DNA from: Planctomycetota bacterium
GTDB taxonomy: Bacteria; Planctomycetota; Planctomycetia; Pirellulales; PNKZ01
Assembly (NCBI GenBank): GCA_018242585.1
Contig: JAFEBQ010000030.1
Span: forward strand, 21,507 to 85,506
Direction: 5' to 3'
DNA length: 64,000 nt
The notes under the pieces were generated by a model. It did no database searches. It was not told the DNA's origin and was given only the letters and a program-made list of their open reading frames with translations. Each line of letters opens with the position of its first letter. The stretch's first letter is position 1. The position numbers were made by a program, and so were the translations under genes. Below, piece by piece: positions 9,134 through 17,727 of this stretch.

Positions 9134-9528
9134 ACGACGCCGATCTGCTGGCGTATCTCGACGAACAATTGCCGGCTGGCGAGATGGCGCGGCTGGAACA
9201 AGCGCTGCGCGGTGACGAGGCGTTGCGCGCGCGGCTGGCGCGATTGTTGCGCGAGCGCGACGCCGGGCTTCATTCGCTGGCCGCGATCTGGCGGCGCGGG
9301 CGGATAAGTTGCGCGACGCGGTCGCAACTGGGAAGCTACCTGCTGGGCGTGTTGCCGACGGCCGAGGCGGAGTTCTTGCGGCTGCACTTGGAGGTGACCG
9401 GCTGTCGCTATTGCCTGGCCAATCTTGATGATCTGCAAAGCCAGCGTTCCGCGGCGGCCACGCCAGCGACCGAATCGCGCCGTCGTCGATACTTTCAATC
9501 GAGCGTCGGGCGGTTGAAGGCCACTTAG
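9130..9528 (+). CDS. Small Cys/His protein, possible anti-sigma partner
   Basis: A 132-aa protein whose ATG overlaps the sigma factor stop (ATGA), a sign of translational coupling. Its N-terminus (DADLLAYLDEQLPAGEMARLEQAL) resembles the start of zinc-finger anti-sigma proteins. The C-terminal half has ISCATRSQLGSYLLGVLPTA and then LHLEVTGCRYCLANL, giving a His-x5-Cys-x2-Cys cluster plus an earlier Cys that could bind zinc. There is no TM segment, so if it is an anti-sigma factor it is a soluble one. The role is inferred from position and the Cys/His cluster only. Confidence 0.72.
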   Translation: MNDADLLAYLDEQLPAGEMARLEQALRGDEALRARLARLLRERDAGLHSLAAIWRRGRISCATRSQLGSYLLGVLPTAEAEFLRLHLEVTGCRYCLANLDDLQSQRSAAATPATESRRRRYFQSSVGRLKAT

Positions 9529-9637
9529 AGCGCCATTCGCGGCGCGGCCTTTCTAAAGTTTGCTTGACGCGGCAACTTGGCTTGGGTTAGGAAAGGGAAA
9601 ACTCGTACGGGGCAATCCCAGTCAAAAAGGTCCGCGC

Positions 9638-10051
9638 ATGCCGCTGCAACCCTATCTGTTCTTTGACGGCCGTTGTGAAGAGGCGATCGACTTCTATAAG
9701 GCCAAGCTCGGCGCCGAAGTGAAAATGCTGATGCGGTTCAGCGAGAGTCCTGAACCGCACCCGCCCGGCAGGCTGCCGCCGGGGGCCGAGAACAAAGTGA
9801 TGCACGCCGAACTGAGCATCGCCGGCAACACGGTGTTATGCTCCGACGGTCACTGCCAGGGAAAGCCGTCGTTCCAGGGATTCGCGCTGACGATCATCGT
9901 TCCCAGCGCCGCTGACGCCGATCGGGTCTTTGCCGGGCTCAATGACGGCGGCGAGGTGCGGATGCCGCTGGCCAAGACCTTCTTCTCGGCGCGGTTCGGC
10001 ATGGTTCAAGACCGCTTCGGCGTGTCGTGGATGGTCTACGTGGCGAAATAG
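9638..10051 (+). CDS. VOC family (PhnB/YjdN-like) protein
   Basis: A 137-aa protein. ATG 9638 is chosen because MPLQPYLFFDGRCEEAIDFYKAKLGAEV is the canonical N-terminus of PhnB-like VOC proteins (Pfam 3-dmu-9_3-mt group). The two-repeat glyoxalase fold is seen in the end motifs MHAELSIAGNTVLCSD and FGMVQDRFGVSWMV. Members include proteins of unknown enzymatic role, so no reaction is assigned. It is a single cytoplasmic domain, 33 bp before the next gene. Confidence 0.9.
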   Translation: MPLQPYLFFDGRCEEAIDFYKAKLGAEVKMLMRFSESPEPHPPGRLPPGAENKVMHAELSIAGNTVLCSDGHCQGKPSFQGFALTIIVPSAADADRVFAGLNDGGEVRMPLAKTFFSARFGMVQDRFGVSWMVYVAK

Positions 10052-10083
10052 CCTGGCTGGTTCGTTTGCTGAGGGGCGGTATT

Positions 10084-10980
10084 GTGTTTCGTCGAGTGTT
10101 GCTCGCAGCGCTGTGCGGAGCTGGCTTCGTCATTCAATCGGCCGCGAGCGTCTGGGCTCAGGCCGGTACCCAGCCGACCAAGGCGGCTCGTTCGGTCCAC
10201 TTGGGCTACCTGGCCCCTGACGCCACGTTGTTCTATCTCGAAGCCACCGTCGAGCAATCGGTGCCGGGCAGCTACTTCATGGCGGCCGGCTTTAACCACG
10301 GCTATTTCGGCATCCAGGAGCAGAAGCCCGGCGAAGGGCGAGTGCTGTTTTCGGTCTGGGATCCGCATCAAGGCGACAACCCAAACGCCGTGCCCGACGA
10401 ACAGCGCGTGGAGCTTCTGGGGCAATCTCCCGACGTAACGGTCAAACGATTCGGCGGTGAAGGGACCGGAGCGCAGAGCTTCTTTTCCTACGGCTGGCGC
10501 GTTGGTGTACCTTACAAGTTCCTGATCGAAGCCACGGTCCAAGGGGACAAAACGGCGTACGCCGGCTACTTTTTTGTTCCCGAGGCCCAGGCCTGGAAGC
10601 ATCTGGCGACGTTTCGCATTACCACCGGCGGCGAGCACTTGAAGGGGCTTTATTCATTCGTCGAAGACTTCCGCCGCGATGGGGCCAGTGCCGCGCAGGC
10701 CCGCGGCGCGCGATTTGGCAACGGCTGGGTGCGTGATGTCGCCGGCCAGTGGCAGCCAGTGCTCAAAGCGAGGTTCACCGCGTCGAACGCCGCGTGGGAA
10801 GCCAAGGATACGATCGACGCCGGCGTGAACCGTGGGCAGTTCTACTTGAGGACCGGCGGCAACACGCGGACCAGCGTGGCGCTGCAAGCGGTCATCGAAC
10901 GTCCGCTGGGGAACGACAAGCCCCCCAAGGTGTTGCCCGGGGCAATCCGCAAGCCCGCGGGCAAAACCGCCACGCCCTAG
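10084..10980 (+). CDS. DUF3472 domain-containing secreted protein
   Basis: A 298-aa protein. GTG 10084 is chosen: a gaggggcgg sequence lies just upstream and the product then begins with a clean signal peptide (VFRRVLLAALCGAGFVIQSAASVWAQA). The mature part has the DUF3472 pattern: YFGIQEQKPGEGRVLFSVWD, GVPYKFLIEATVQGDKTAYAGYFF, and WKHLATFRITTGG with LKGLYSFVEDF. In other bacteria this domain occurs in extracellular proteins, some linked to polysaccharides; no enzymatic activity is established that I can cite. It probably acts outside the cytoplasm. Confidence 0.85.
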   Translation: MFRRVLLAALCGAGFVIQSAASVWAQAGTQPTKAARSVHLGYLAPDATLFYLEATVEQSVPGSYFMAAGFNHGYFGIQEQKPGEGRVLFSVWDPHQGDNPNAVPDEQRVELLGQSPDVTVKRFGGEGTGAQSFFSYGWRVGVPYKFLIEATVQGDKTAYAGYFFVPEAQAWKHLATFRITTGGEHLKGLYSFVEDFRRDGASAAQARGARFGNGWVRDVAGQWQPVLKARFTASNAAWEAKDTIDAGVNRGQFYLRTGGNTRTSVALQAVIERPLGNDKPPKVLPGAIRKPAGKTATP

Positions 10981-10998
10981 GCACTCACACGCCTGGCG

Positions 10999-12981
10999 TC
11001 ATTCTGAAACGTCCAGGTGCGGGTCAAACCCCATTCGTTGGCGAGCTTTCGACGTTTCACGCTCTTGCCACAACAGCCGGCGGCGGATCAACAGATTGCG
11101 CCGCTCGATCATTCGCTGGGCGCGCTGGCAGCGGCCGATCAGCGACCTGGCTCGCGATGGCTTGTAATCGGCTTTCAATTGTTTGACCACCGTCGTGCCG
11201 AACGCCCGCTCCAGGACATCATCGTCCAACGACAAGTACTGGCGATAGGTGCCAGGGTCTCCTTGCCGGGCACAGCGGCCGATCAATTGCAGGTCGATCC
11301 GCTCGGCGTCGTTCAGCTCGGAACAGATCACGTGCAGCCCGCCGCGCTCGCGCACCTCGTCGGCCAGCACAATATCGGTGCCGCGGCCGGCCATGTTCGT
11401 GGCCACGGTAATCCGCCCCGGCTGGCCAGCCTGGGCCACGATCTCCGCCTCGCGGGCGATCTGCTTGGCATTGAGCACCACGTGCGGCAAGCCCGCCGAG
11501 GTCAACAGCTCGGAAAGATGTTCCGACTTTTCAATCGAGCGCGTGCCAATCAACACCGCGCGTCCCGATTGCGAAAGTTCAGCGGCCTCGCCCACGATGG
11601 CGTTCCATTTCTCTTCGGCCGTGCCTAGCAGTTGCGCCTCGCAACGCTGTCTCAGGCAGGGCAAGTGGGTCGGAATGGCCACTGCCCGCGTGCTGAAAAT
11701 GCGGCGGAACTCGGCACTTGACGTCATCACGGTGCCGCTCATGCCGGCCAGGTGCGTGTAGCCGAGGGCCAGGTCTTGCAGCGTGATGCGGGCCGCCTGA
11801 TCGGTCGGCGCCGTGATGGGAACATGTTCCTTGGCCTCGATCGCCTGGTGCAAGGCGCGACGCCATTTGCGTCCTTCGGCAATGCGGCCGGTCGAGGCGT
11901 CGACGATCTCGACCTTGTCATCGCGGACCACGTAGTCGCGCCCGCGCAGGTAAAGCTGCTGGGCCGTCAGCGCGCGTTCCATGTCGTCGTACAGGGACGT
12001 CCAGCTCAGGCTGTTCAGCAACTCGGGACGCGGCAACGACCGCAGCCGCTGGCGGCCGCGCGGGGTCAGTTCGACCAGGTGCCGGTGACGATCGATCTCA
12101 AAATCGTTGTCGACTTCAAACTGGCCGACCGCCGCGGCGCAAAACTTGTACTGAGCCGCTTCGACCGTGGCCAACTCGGACGAGGCCGAGATGATCAACG
12201 GCGTGCAGGCGTCGTCGATCAGCAAGTTGTCCGCCTCGTCAACCAGCAAGAAGTGCCGCTCGCGCTGCACCGGGCGGACCATCCGTCGCTCTTCCGTGTC
12301 GAAGGCAAAGAATCCTTGTCGCCGGTTTTCACGCAGGTGGCGCTGCCAAAGCCGATCGCGCAGCGCGTCGAAACCGAACTCCTTGAGCGTCCCGTAGGTG
12401 ATGTCCGCATCGTACGCGCGCTGGCGCACATCGCGAGCGGTGACGGTCCCCTCGACCACGCCGGCCGACAGCCCCAGGAACCGATAGACCGGCCCCATCT
12501 GCTCGGCGTCGCGGCGAGCCAGGTAGTCATTGGCCGTGGCCAGATGCACCCCCTTGCCGGCGAGCGCGTGCAGGTACAATGGCATGGTGGCCGTCAGCGT
12601 CTTCCCTTCGCCGGTTTGCATTTCGACGATCGAACGCTGGCTGAGGGCCAACGCCCCCAGGATTTGCTCGGGAAAATGGCGCAGGCCGATCGTCCGCCGC
12701 GCCGCCTCGCGCACCAGGGCATAGGCCTCGACGGTCAGTTGCGACAACGGCTCGCCGGTCTTGGCCCGATAGCGCAGCGCCAAACTACGGCGGTGCAGTT
12801 CGCCGTCACTTTCCCCTTCCAGCGTCGGCTCCAAGGCTTCGATCTGGGCGACGATGTCGCGCGGTTGGCCACGCCACAGTTGCGTACAGCGATCGTACGC
12901 CCGGTGCAGATCGCGCCCCACGGCCGCGACCAGCGATCCGCCGGCATCGAGCGCGCGCTGTTCCAGTTCGCGAATGCTCAT
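10999..12981 (-). CDS. Accessory SecA-like preprotein translocase ATPase
   Basis: A 660-aa protein from the ATG at 12981 (MSIRELEQ); the open frame extends further upstream into repeat DNA. Motifs are clear: the nucleotide-binding loop MQTGEGKTL (about residue 122), VDEADNLLIDDACTPLIIS (canonical SecA has DEVD...DEARTPLIIS; about residue 247), GRGTDI (about 529), and GRCARQGDPG. It is shorter than housekeeping SecA (usually over 800 aa), and it ends without the C-terminal Cys-rich zinc/SecB-binding tail. It is the last gene of a three-gene minus-strand set with two HlyD-type adaptors, so it may drive export of a dedicated substrate. Confidence 0.88.
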   Translation of the reverse strand: MSIRELEQRALDAGGSLVAAVGRDLHRAYDRCTQLWRGQPRDIVAQIEALEPTLEGESDGELHRRSLALRYRAKTGEPLSQLTVEAYALVREAARRTIGLRHFPEQILGALALSQRSIVEMQTGEGKTLTATMPLYLHALAGKGVHLATANDYLARRDAEQMGPVYRFLGLSAGVVEGTVTARDVRQRAYDADITYGTLKEFGFDALRDRLWQRHLRENRRQGFFAFDTEERRMVRPVQRERHFLLVDEADNLLIDDACTPLIISASSELATVEAAQYKFCAAAVGQFEVDNDFEIDRHRHLVELTPRGRQRLRSLPRPELLNSLSWTSLYDDMERALTAQQLYLRGRDYVVRDDKVEIVDASTGRIAEGRKWRRALHQAIEAKEHVPITAPTDQAARITLQDLALGYTHLAGMSGTVMTSSAEFRRIFSTRAVAIPTHLPCLRQRCEAQLLGTAEEKWNAIVGEAAELSQSGRAVLIGTRSIEKSEHLSELLTSAGLPHVVLNAKQIAREAEIVAQAGQPGRITVATNMAGRGTDIVLADEVRERGGLHVICSELNDAERIDLQLIGRCARQGDPGTYRQYLSLDDDVLERAFGTTVVKQLKADYKPSRARSLIGRCQRAQRMIERRNLLIRRRLLWQERETSKARQRMGFDPHLDVSE

Positions 12982-13015
12982 TGCTCGATTTGCCTGAATA
13001 GCATTCTGAAAACGA

Positions 13016-13127
13016 TTGAACCGCAAAGACGCAAAGTGAAGAGATAACCAGGAAGTCCCTTTTTCATCATTCACCACTCAGCATTCATCAATTCCTTCTT
13101 GGCGTCCTTTGCGTCTTTGCGGTTCAA
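13016..13127. repeat. Inverted repeat of the gaaccgcaaagacgcaaag family
   Basis: The left arm (13016-13036, ttgaaccgcaaagacgcaaa then g) and right arm (13107-13127) are exact reverse complements of 21 nt. The core ccgcaaagacgcaaag recurs at 42059-42246 in the same arrangement. The element lies between the SecA-like and M50-HlyD genes and would interrupt their common transcript with a long hairpin. Confidence 0.8.
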
Positions 13128-13164
13128 ATGCTCCTGCTGTTCTACAATTACAGCGGCCTTCCAT

Positions 13165-15399
13165 TTAGAGCCGGAAGTGGAAGGTCTGGGAGAACCAGCG
13201 CCACCCTTGTTGAGCGGCTGACTCCCAGGGAAGAATAATCTTGGCCCGGCCGCGGAAGCCAGTCCGCAGCTCGCCCGGGGTGACGTGAATCGGCACGCGT
13301 GCCTGATACGAGACCGAAAGAGGGCGCTCGGCGCCGGTTTCATCGGTTCGAGTCGCCAACTCACCGCCAACCTTGTTCGACAACGTGCGCGGACTGATCT
13401 TCAAATCGGAATGAGCAATCTCGGTCAACGTCCCCCAGAGGGTCTTCGTCGGTGACTCGTCGAGCTTAATCGCCACCTGTTGCCCTTCGATCACGTACGA
13501 CACATCCGCCTGATCGAGCACAATCTGGGCTTCGTAGCTGCCGGTGTCACCCACCTGGCACAGCAGGGTTCCTTGCTCCAGGTAGCAGTCGCGGTTGCGA
13601 GGCTCGAACAAACTGCCTGACCAAGTGGCTAACTCGCCCGGCGGCAACGGTCGGCGCGCTTGCAGCGGCGCCGGCAGCACCGTGCCGGCGCGCGTGGCCC
13701 GCAGCGCCAGTCGCTCGAAGTGCTGCTGCTTTTGCTCCAACTGCTCGGTCACGGCCGCCAAGGTCGATTCGAGCTCGGGGATTTGCCGACTGATTTCGCG
13801 CTCTTGCGAGCGACGGTGGACCAGCCCGTCGAGTTGGGCCTGTAATAAGCCGCGGCGAGCTTTCAGCCGGGCGATCTCGAATTCCAGGTCCAGGTTGCGC
13901 AGTTGCGCCAGCAGCGTCCCCGGCTCGACACGCTGGCCGGGGGCGACTTTCATCTCGATCAGCTCGCCGGGGACTTCGACGTAGACGTTCTGCGGGGCCA
14001 GCGGCTTGAGTTCAAGCGTCCCCCAGGCGCGATGCGGCAACGGCACGACTGCCAACAACAGCGCCACGAGTCCCAATCCCACGAAGGTCGCACGAGCTCG
14101 GCGGCGGTCCATCTCTTCGCCGCGGCCGGGAACCCGCAGGTAGCGCGCCAGGCGATAGAGCGGAAAGCCGACCATTCCCGTCAACGAGGCCAGGCCCAAC
14201 AACTGGGCGATGATCGTCAGGTGGTAAGGCTCGAAGAACCGGTACAAGAACCAGATCACCGTGACATAGACGAACATTCGATACCCGAACGCCGCCAGGG
14301 CGAACGCCACATAGAGGACGCGCCGCCGGATCGACATGTACGCTTGCTGTGGCGGCTCGATTCCCAATAGCAACGAGGCCAACGAGCGTTGCACGTATTG
14401 ATTTGCCTTCTGGTCCAGGTTGGGCACTTCGATTAGGTCGATCAGAATGTAATAGCCGTCGAACCGCATCAACGGGTTGGCGTTGAAAAAGATCGTCGTC
14501 ACCGAGCAGACGAACATCACGTTCAGGGCAATGTGGTGCAGCAGCCCATCGGTCGTGAACCACCAGATGAACGTGGCAATCGCCGACAGGACCAGCTCGA
14601 CGTATATCCCGGCGGCGGCGATGGCCGCGCGATGCCACTTGTTGGGCAACATCCACGAGTCGGAAACTTTGCAATATAGGCACGGCGTAAACACCAACAG
14701 CATCATGCCCAACTCGGTGCACTCGCCCCCGAAATGCCGACAGGTGAGCCCGTGCCCCAGCTCGTGCAACACCTTGACCGCCCCCAAGGTGATGAACAGC
14801 AGGATCGCCGTCTCGAACGTGAAGTACTGATGAAACGTCGGTAACTGGGCGAGGAAGTCATCGAACTTGGCCAAGATCAGCACCAGCGCCGCCAGAATCA
14901 ACGCCAGGCTCAGCCCCAGCGCCTGTGGCGAATACAACCAGCCGAACCAGGCATAGAGTCCGTCCAAGAACCGTCGCGGGTTCACCCCCTTGAACCGCAT
15001 GGACAAGGGGTTCATCAGCCACGACAGGCCCCGGTTGCGGTTGTGCTCGGCGCGGCGGCGGCCGAGTTCTTCACCCTGGCCGGGTGCTTCGGAATAGACC
15101 AGCCCCGACTGGTGGAACAGGGCGAACATCTGGGCCAGCTCTTCCAGCCGGATTTCGTCCGGGGCAAAGCGGGCGTCGAAGGCCGCCTTGATTTCGCGCG
15201 TCGAAGTCTTGCCGTCGAGCAGCTCGAGCACGGCATACTCGGGATCGTCGAGCCGGACGTAGTTCATGCCGATCGGATCTTTCAGCACCCAGCAGTCGCG
15301 CCCTTCGAAGTGCTGGCGCGCCACGACCAGGTCGGGACAGCGGCGCAGCCGCACCGGGCGCGAGGCGGTGGCGATCACGCTGTCGTTGAAGCTGGTCAT
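13165..15399 (-). CDS. PqqD-like / M50 metallopeptidase / HlyD-like fusion protein
   Basis: A 744-aa protein. Residues about 15-100 resemble PqqD-type peptide-recognition domains (DPIGMNYVRLDDPEYAVLELLDGKTSTREIKAAFD). The polytopic middle (about 140-430) is a site-2 protease family M50 core: HELGHG (about residue 211, zinc-binding His-Glu-x-x-His) and NPLMRFDGYY (about 306-315, the second zinc Asp motif). The last third (about 435-744) is an HlyD-type barrel-sandwich with coiled-coil hairpin (VPGELIEMKVAPGQRVEPGTLLAQLRN). It is 30 bp after the GAF-HlyD gene. I infer peptide binding, intramembrane cleavage or handling, and export, none of it proven here. Confidence 0.85.
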   Translation of the reverse strand: MTSFNDSVIATASRPVRLRRCPDLVVARQHFEGRDCWVLKDPIGMNYVRLDDPEYAVLELLDGKTSTREIKAAFDARFAPDEIRLEELAQMFALFHQSGLVYSEAPGQGEELGRRRAEHNRNRGLSWLMNPLSMRFKGVNPRRFLDGLYAWFGWLYSPQALGLSLALILAALVLILAKFDDFLAQLPTFHQYFTFETAILLFITLGAVKVLHELGHGLTCRHFGGECTELGMMLLVFTPCLYCKVSDSWMLPNKWHRAAIAAAGIYVELVLSAIATFIWWFTTDGLLHHIALNVMFVCSVTTIFFNANPLMRFDGYYILIDLIEVPNLDQKANQYVQRSLASLLLGIEPPQQAYMSIRRRVLYVAFALAAFGYRMFVYVTVIWFLYRFFEPYHLTIIAQLLGLASLTGMVGFPLYRLARYLRVPGRGEEMDRRRARATFVGLGLVALLLAVVPLPHRAWGTLELKPLAPQNVYVEVPGELIEMKVAPGQRVEPGTLLAQLRNLDLEFEIARLKARRGLLQAQLDGLVHRRSQEREISRQIPELESTLAAVTEQLEQKQQHFERLALRATRAGTVLPAPLQARRPLPPGELATWSGSLFEPRNRDCYLEQGTLLCQVGDTGSYEAQIVLDQADVSYVIEGQQVAIKLDESPTKTLWGTLTEIAHSDLKISPRTLSNKVGGELATRTDETGAERPLSVSYQARVPIHVTPGELRTGFRGRAKIILPWESAAQQGWRWFSQTFHFRL

Positions 15400-15429
15400 G
15401 CAAACCGTCGCGCGCCTGCGCGCCCCAGG

Positions 15430-17436
15430 TTAAAACCGGAACAACACCCGCGAGTCGAAAAACACCCAGGCGTCGTACAACAGCACATAGCCCAGCGAGT
15501 GCTCGCCGCAACGAATCTTGGCGCGGCAATCGGCACCGGGGCGCAAGTTGTCGAGCGCCGCGCGATCGATCTTCACGCGGACTTGCACCGTGTTGCCCGC
15601 GTCGCCATGAATCTCGGCGGCCAGCTCGACCTCTTGGATGGTCCCGGCGTGATCGTGTCCTGGATCGGTCGCCAATCGATAGACCACCGGCAGCGCTTCG
15701 CCTTGCCGGCGCTGAGCCTCCGTCAGGTGTCCCAATCGGTTCTCGGGCACTTGCAGTTCCAGCTCCCAATCGCCGGTCGTGTCGGCCACGGTCAAAAGGA
15801 TTTGGCCGCGATGGACGGGGCGCTGGTCGAGCAGTTCATGCACATCCCAGGTGACAACCTTGCCGGCCAGCGGGCTGACGATCGACAACTGCTCGCGCTT
15901 CTGTTCCAGCAGCGTGAGCTGCGAGCGTTGGCTGTCGAGTTGTTCGAGCAGCTCGTTGCGCTGGCCCGAGAGTCGCATCCGCTGTTCGCTTTCGAGCCGT
16001 TTGCCTTCGGACGACAGGGTCCGCTCGACGGCCGCCAGTTGCGCCAACGTGGCGGCTTGCTGCCCATTGAGGTCGGTGATCGCCACTTCCAGATCGGTGT
16101 TCCGCAGCGCGGCGAGGAGTTGTCCCTGCTCGACCTGCTGGCCGTGTTTGACCAGCACGCGATCGACCGTCCCGTCGGCGGTGGCAAAGACATCGTGGCG
16201 GCGCTTGGGCTGCAGCGTGCCGTTGGCGTGAATCTCGAACCGCCAGGGGATGACGGTCAGCGCCAGGATCGCCAGCCCAACACAGGCGGCGACGAGCTTG
16301 GTGCGCGGCCAATTCTTGGCCGAGACCAAGAGCTTGCTCTGCGTGATCTTGTTCCACAACGGGAACAGGAACAGCCCTTCGTGCCGAAGCGCGTTGGCCA
16401 GGGCGAGTTCCGCCTCGCTTTGAGCCATGCGGGCCGTTTCTTGCAGTTGCTCGATCGGCCGGCTGCTCAGGCATTCGACGAGCAGGGCACCGATCAACGA
16501 TCGCTCTTCGTCCGATTCTTGCTTGCCGGGCAAGGCCAGCGGCAATACGCCGACAATCTTGGCGTGCGACTCGTCCAGGTATTCGTTCAGCGGCGCTTCG
16601 ATTTGCGGCGGAGTGTGTTCCGAAAAGCCGGTGTACCAGTAGGCTTCTTTCTGGCTAATGACGGCGGTGGCCAGCTCGGTCAGGTGCTCCATCACCGGCG
16701 AGCGATGATCGATGCTCTGCTTGCCGCTGACGGCGGCGATGCGTAGCTTGCCGCGACGCTGGATCGCGACGCTAACCCGGTCGCAGTCCAGCAGCAACCG
16801 TCCTTCGTTGGCAATCGCGGCGCTGACTTTCTGCGAGCGTAGACTGCCGTGGATCGATTGATGCAAGTCGGCCCACTGGTTCCACAGAGCCAGCTTGGCT
16901 TCCAACGCGCGAACCCGCGCGGCCAGCAAGAAGACCGCGGCAAACTCGCAAAACCGCCGGGCACAGGCCAGATAACCCGCCTGGGTCTGCGCGTCGGGAT
17001 GGAACCGCTGGTAAATCTCGAGCACGCCCGCCACGCGCTCCTGAACGCGAATCGGCACCAGCATCAACAGGTGATGCGTGTTGTTCTTGAGCGTGGTTCC
17101 CGGCAGTCCGCCGCCGGGCCCGATCATTTGTGGATGCGGCGCGGCGAGTTGCTGTTGAATCAGCCGCTCGTTCTCGGCCGTGCTGAATAGCGCGGCCACG
17201 TCGGCGCCGGGGCGCTCGAACTGCGCAACCAGTCTTGCCGCGCCGCGCCCATCGGCCAGCCAGACGCCGGCGGCCAAAGCCCCCAGGGTCGTGGCGGCCC
17301 GTTCAGTGAACAGGGTGAAGAAGCGGGTGGCGTCGATTTCCTGCTCGGCCAGCCGGGCGACTTCGTCCAACAGGGCGATCAGTTGTTGCTGCGCCTGCTC
17401 GACTCCGTGTTGTTCGATATCGTGCATGACTGACAT
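15430..17436 (-). CDS. GAF domain-containing HlyD-type periplasmic adaptor
   Basis: A 668-aa protein. Residues about 15-175 look like a GAF domain (ATRFFTLFTERAATTLGALAAGVWLAD, then HHLLMLVPIRVQERVAGVLEIYQR). A second sensory-like region lies about 195-330. One TM at about 378-396 (LVAACVGLAILALTVIPW) is followed by an HlyD adaptor (ADGTVDRVLVKHGQQVEQGQLLAALRN, a coiled-coil hairpin, and a beta-barrel to the end). A cytoplasmic GAF sensor joined to a periplasmic adaptor is unusual for an efflux protein. It is the first gene of the M50-HlyD and SecA-like set. Confidence 0.85.
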   Translation of the reverse strand: MSVMHDIEQHGVEQAQQQLIALLDEVARLAEQEIDATRFFTLFTERAATTLGALAAGVWLADGRGAARLVAQFERPGADVAALFSTAENERLIQQQLAAPHPQMIGPGGGLPGTTLKNNTHHLLMLVPIRVQERVAGVLEIYQRFHPDAQTQAGYLACARRFCEFAAVFLLAARVRALEAKLALWNQWADLHQSIHGSLRSQKVSAAIANEGRLLLDCDRVSVAIQRRGKLRIAAVSGKQSIDHRSPVMEHLTELATAVISQKEAYWYTGFSEHTPPQIEAPLNEYLDESHAKIVGVLPLALPGKQESDEERSLIGALLVECLSSRPIEQLQETARMAQSEAELALANALRHEGLFLFPLWNKITQSKLLVSAKNWPRTKLVAACVGLAILALTVIPWRFEIHANGTLQPKRRHDVFATADGTVDRVLVKHGQQVEQGQLLAALRNTDLEVAITDLNGQQAATLAQLAAVERTLSSEGKRLESEQRMRLSGQRNELLEQLDSQRSQLTLLEQKREQLSIVSPLAGKVVTWDVHELLDQRPVHRGQILLTVADTTGDWELELQVPENRLGHLTEAQRRQGEALPVVYRLATDPGHDHAGTIQEVELAAEIHGDAGNTVQVRVKIDRAALDNLRPGADCRAKIRCGEHSLGYVLLYDAWVFFDSRVLFRF

Positions 17437-17727
17437 CGAGTTGCCTGTGCCCCGAGCAAATCGCTTGATCGTGGACCGCTGGCGTTACCAAGCCGGCGGC
17501 TTTGCCGCCCTGGTTTTGGTGCCGAGCTATCCACGTCGTGCTGCCATTAGTCGGAAACCTTTCGGTAGGATGTCCGAAAGTGCCAGCGACAAGACTCCAT
17601 CTTAGGCAGGAAGTCCAAACACGGCAATGAATTAAAGACACGCCACGGGAGGTGAATGTCACCAACGATTCAGAGCCCGGGACGTATCGTCCCAGCTTAG
17701 CGGTGGTATCTGCTTCGCGACGGGGGG
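17437..17727. other. Non-coding gap of about 290 bp
   Basis: No convincing gene is seen between the pectate lyase (stop 17728) and the GAF-HlyD gene. It contains a short inverted pairing (ccggcggctttgccgccc region, about 17492-17515) near an accaagcc / ggttttgg stretch. Both flanking genes point leftward, so it is upstream of nothing on the plus strand and presumably holds the GAF-HlyD promoter, which I cannot pinpoint. Confidence 0.5.
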
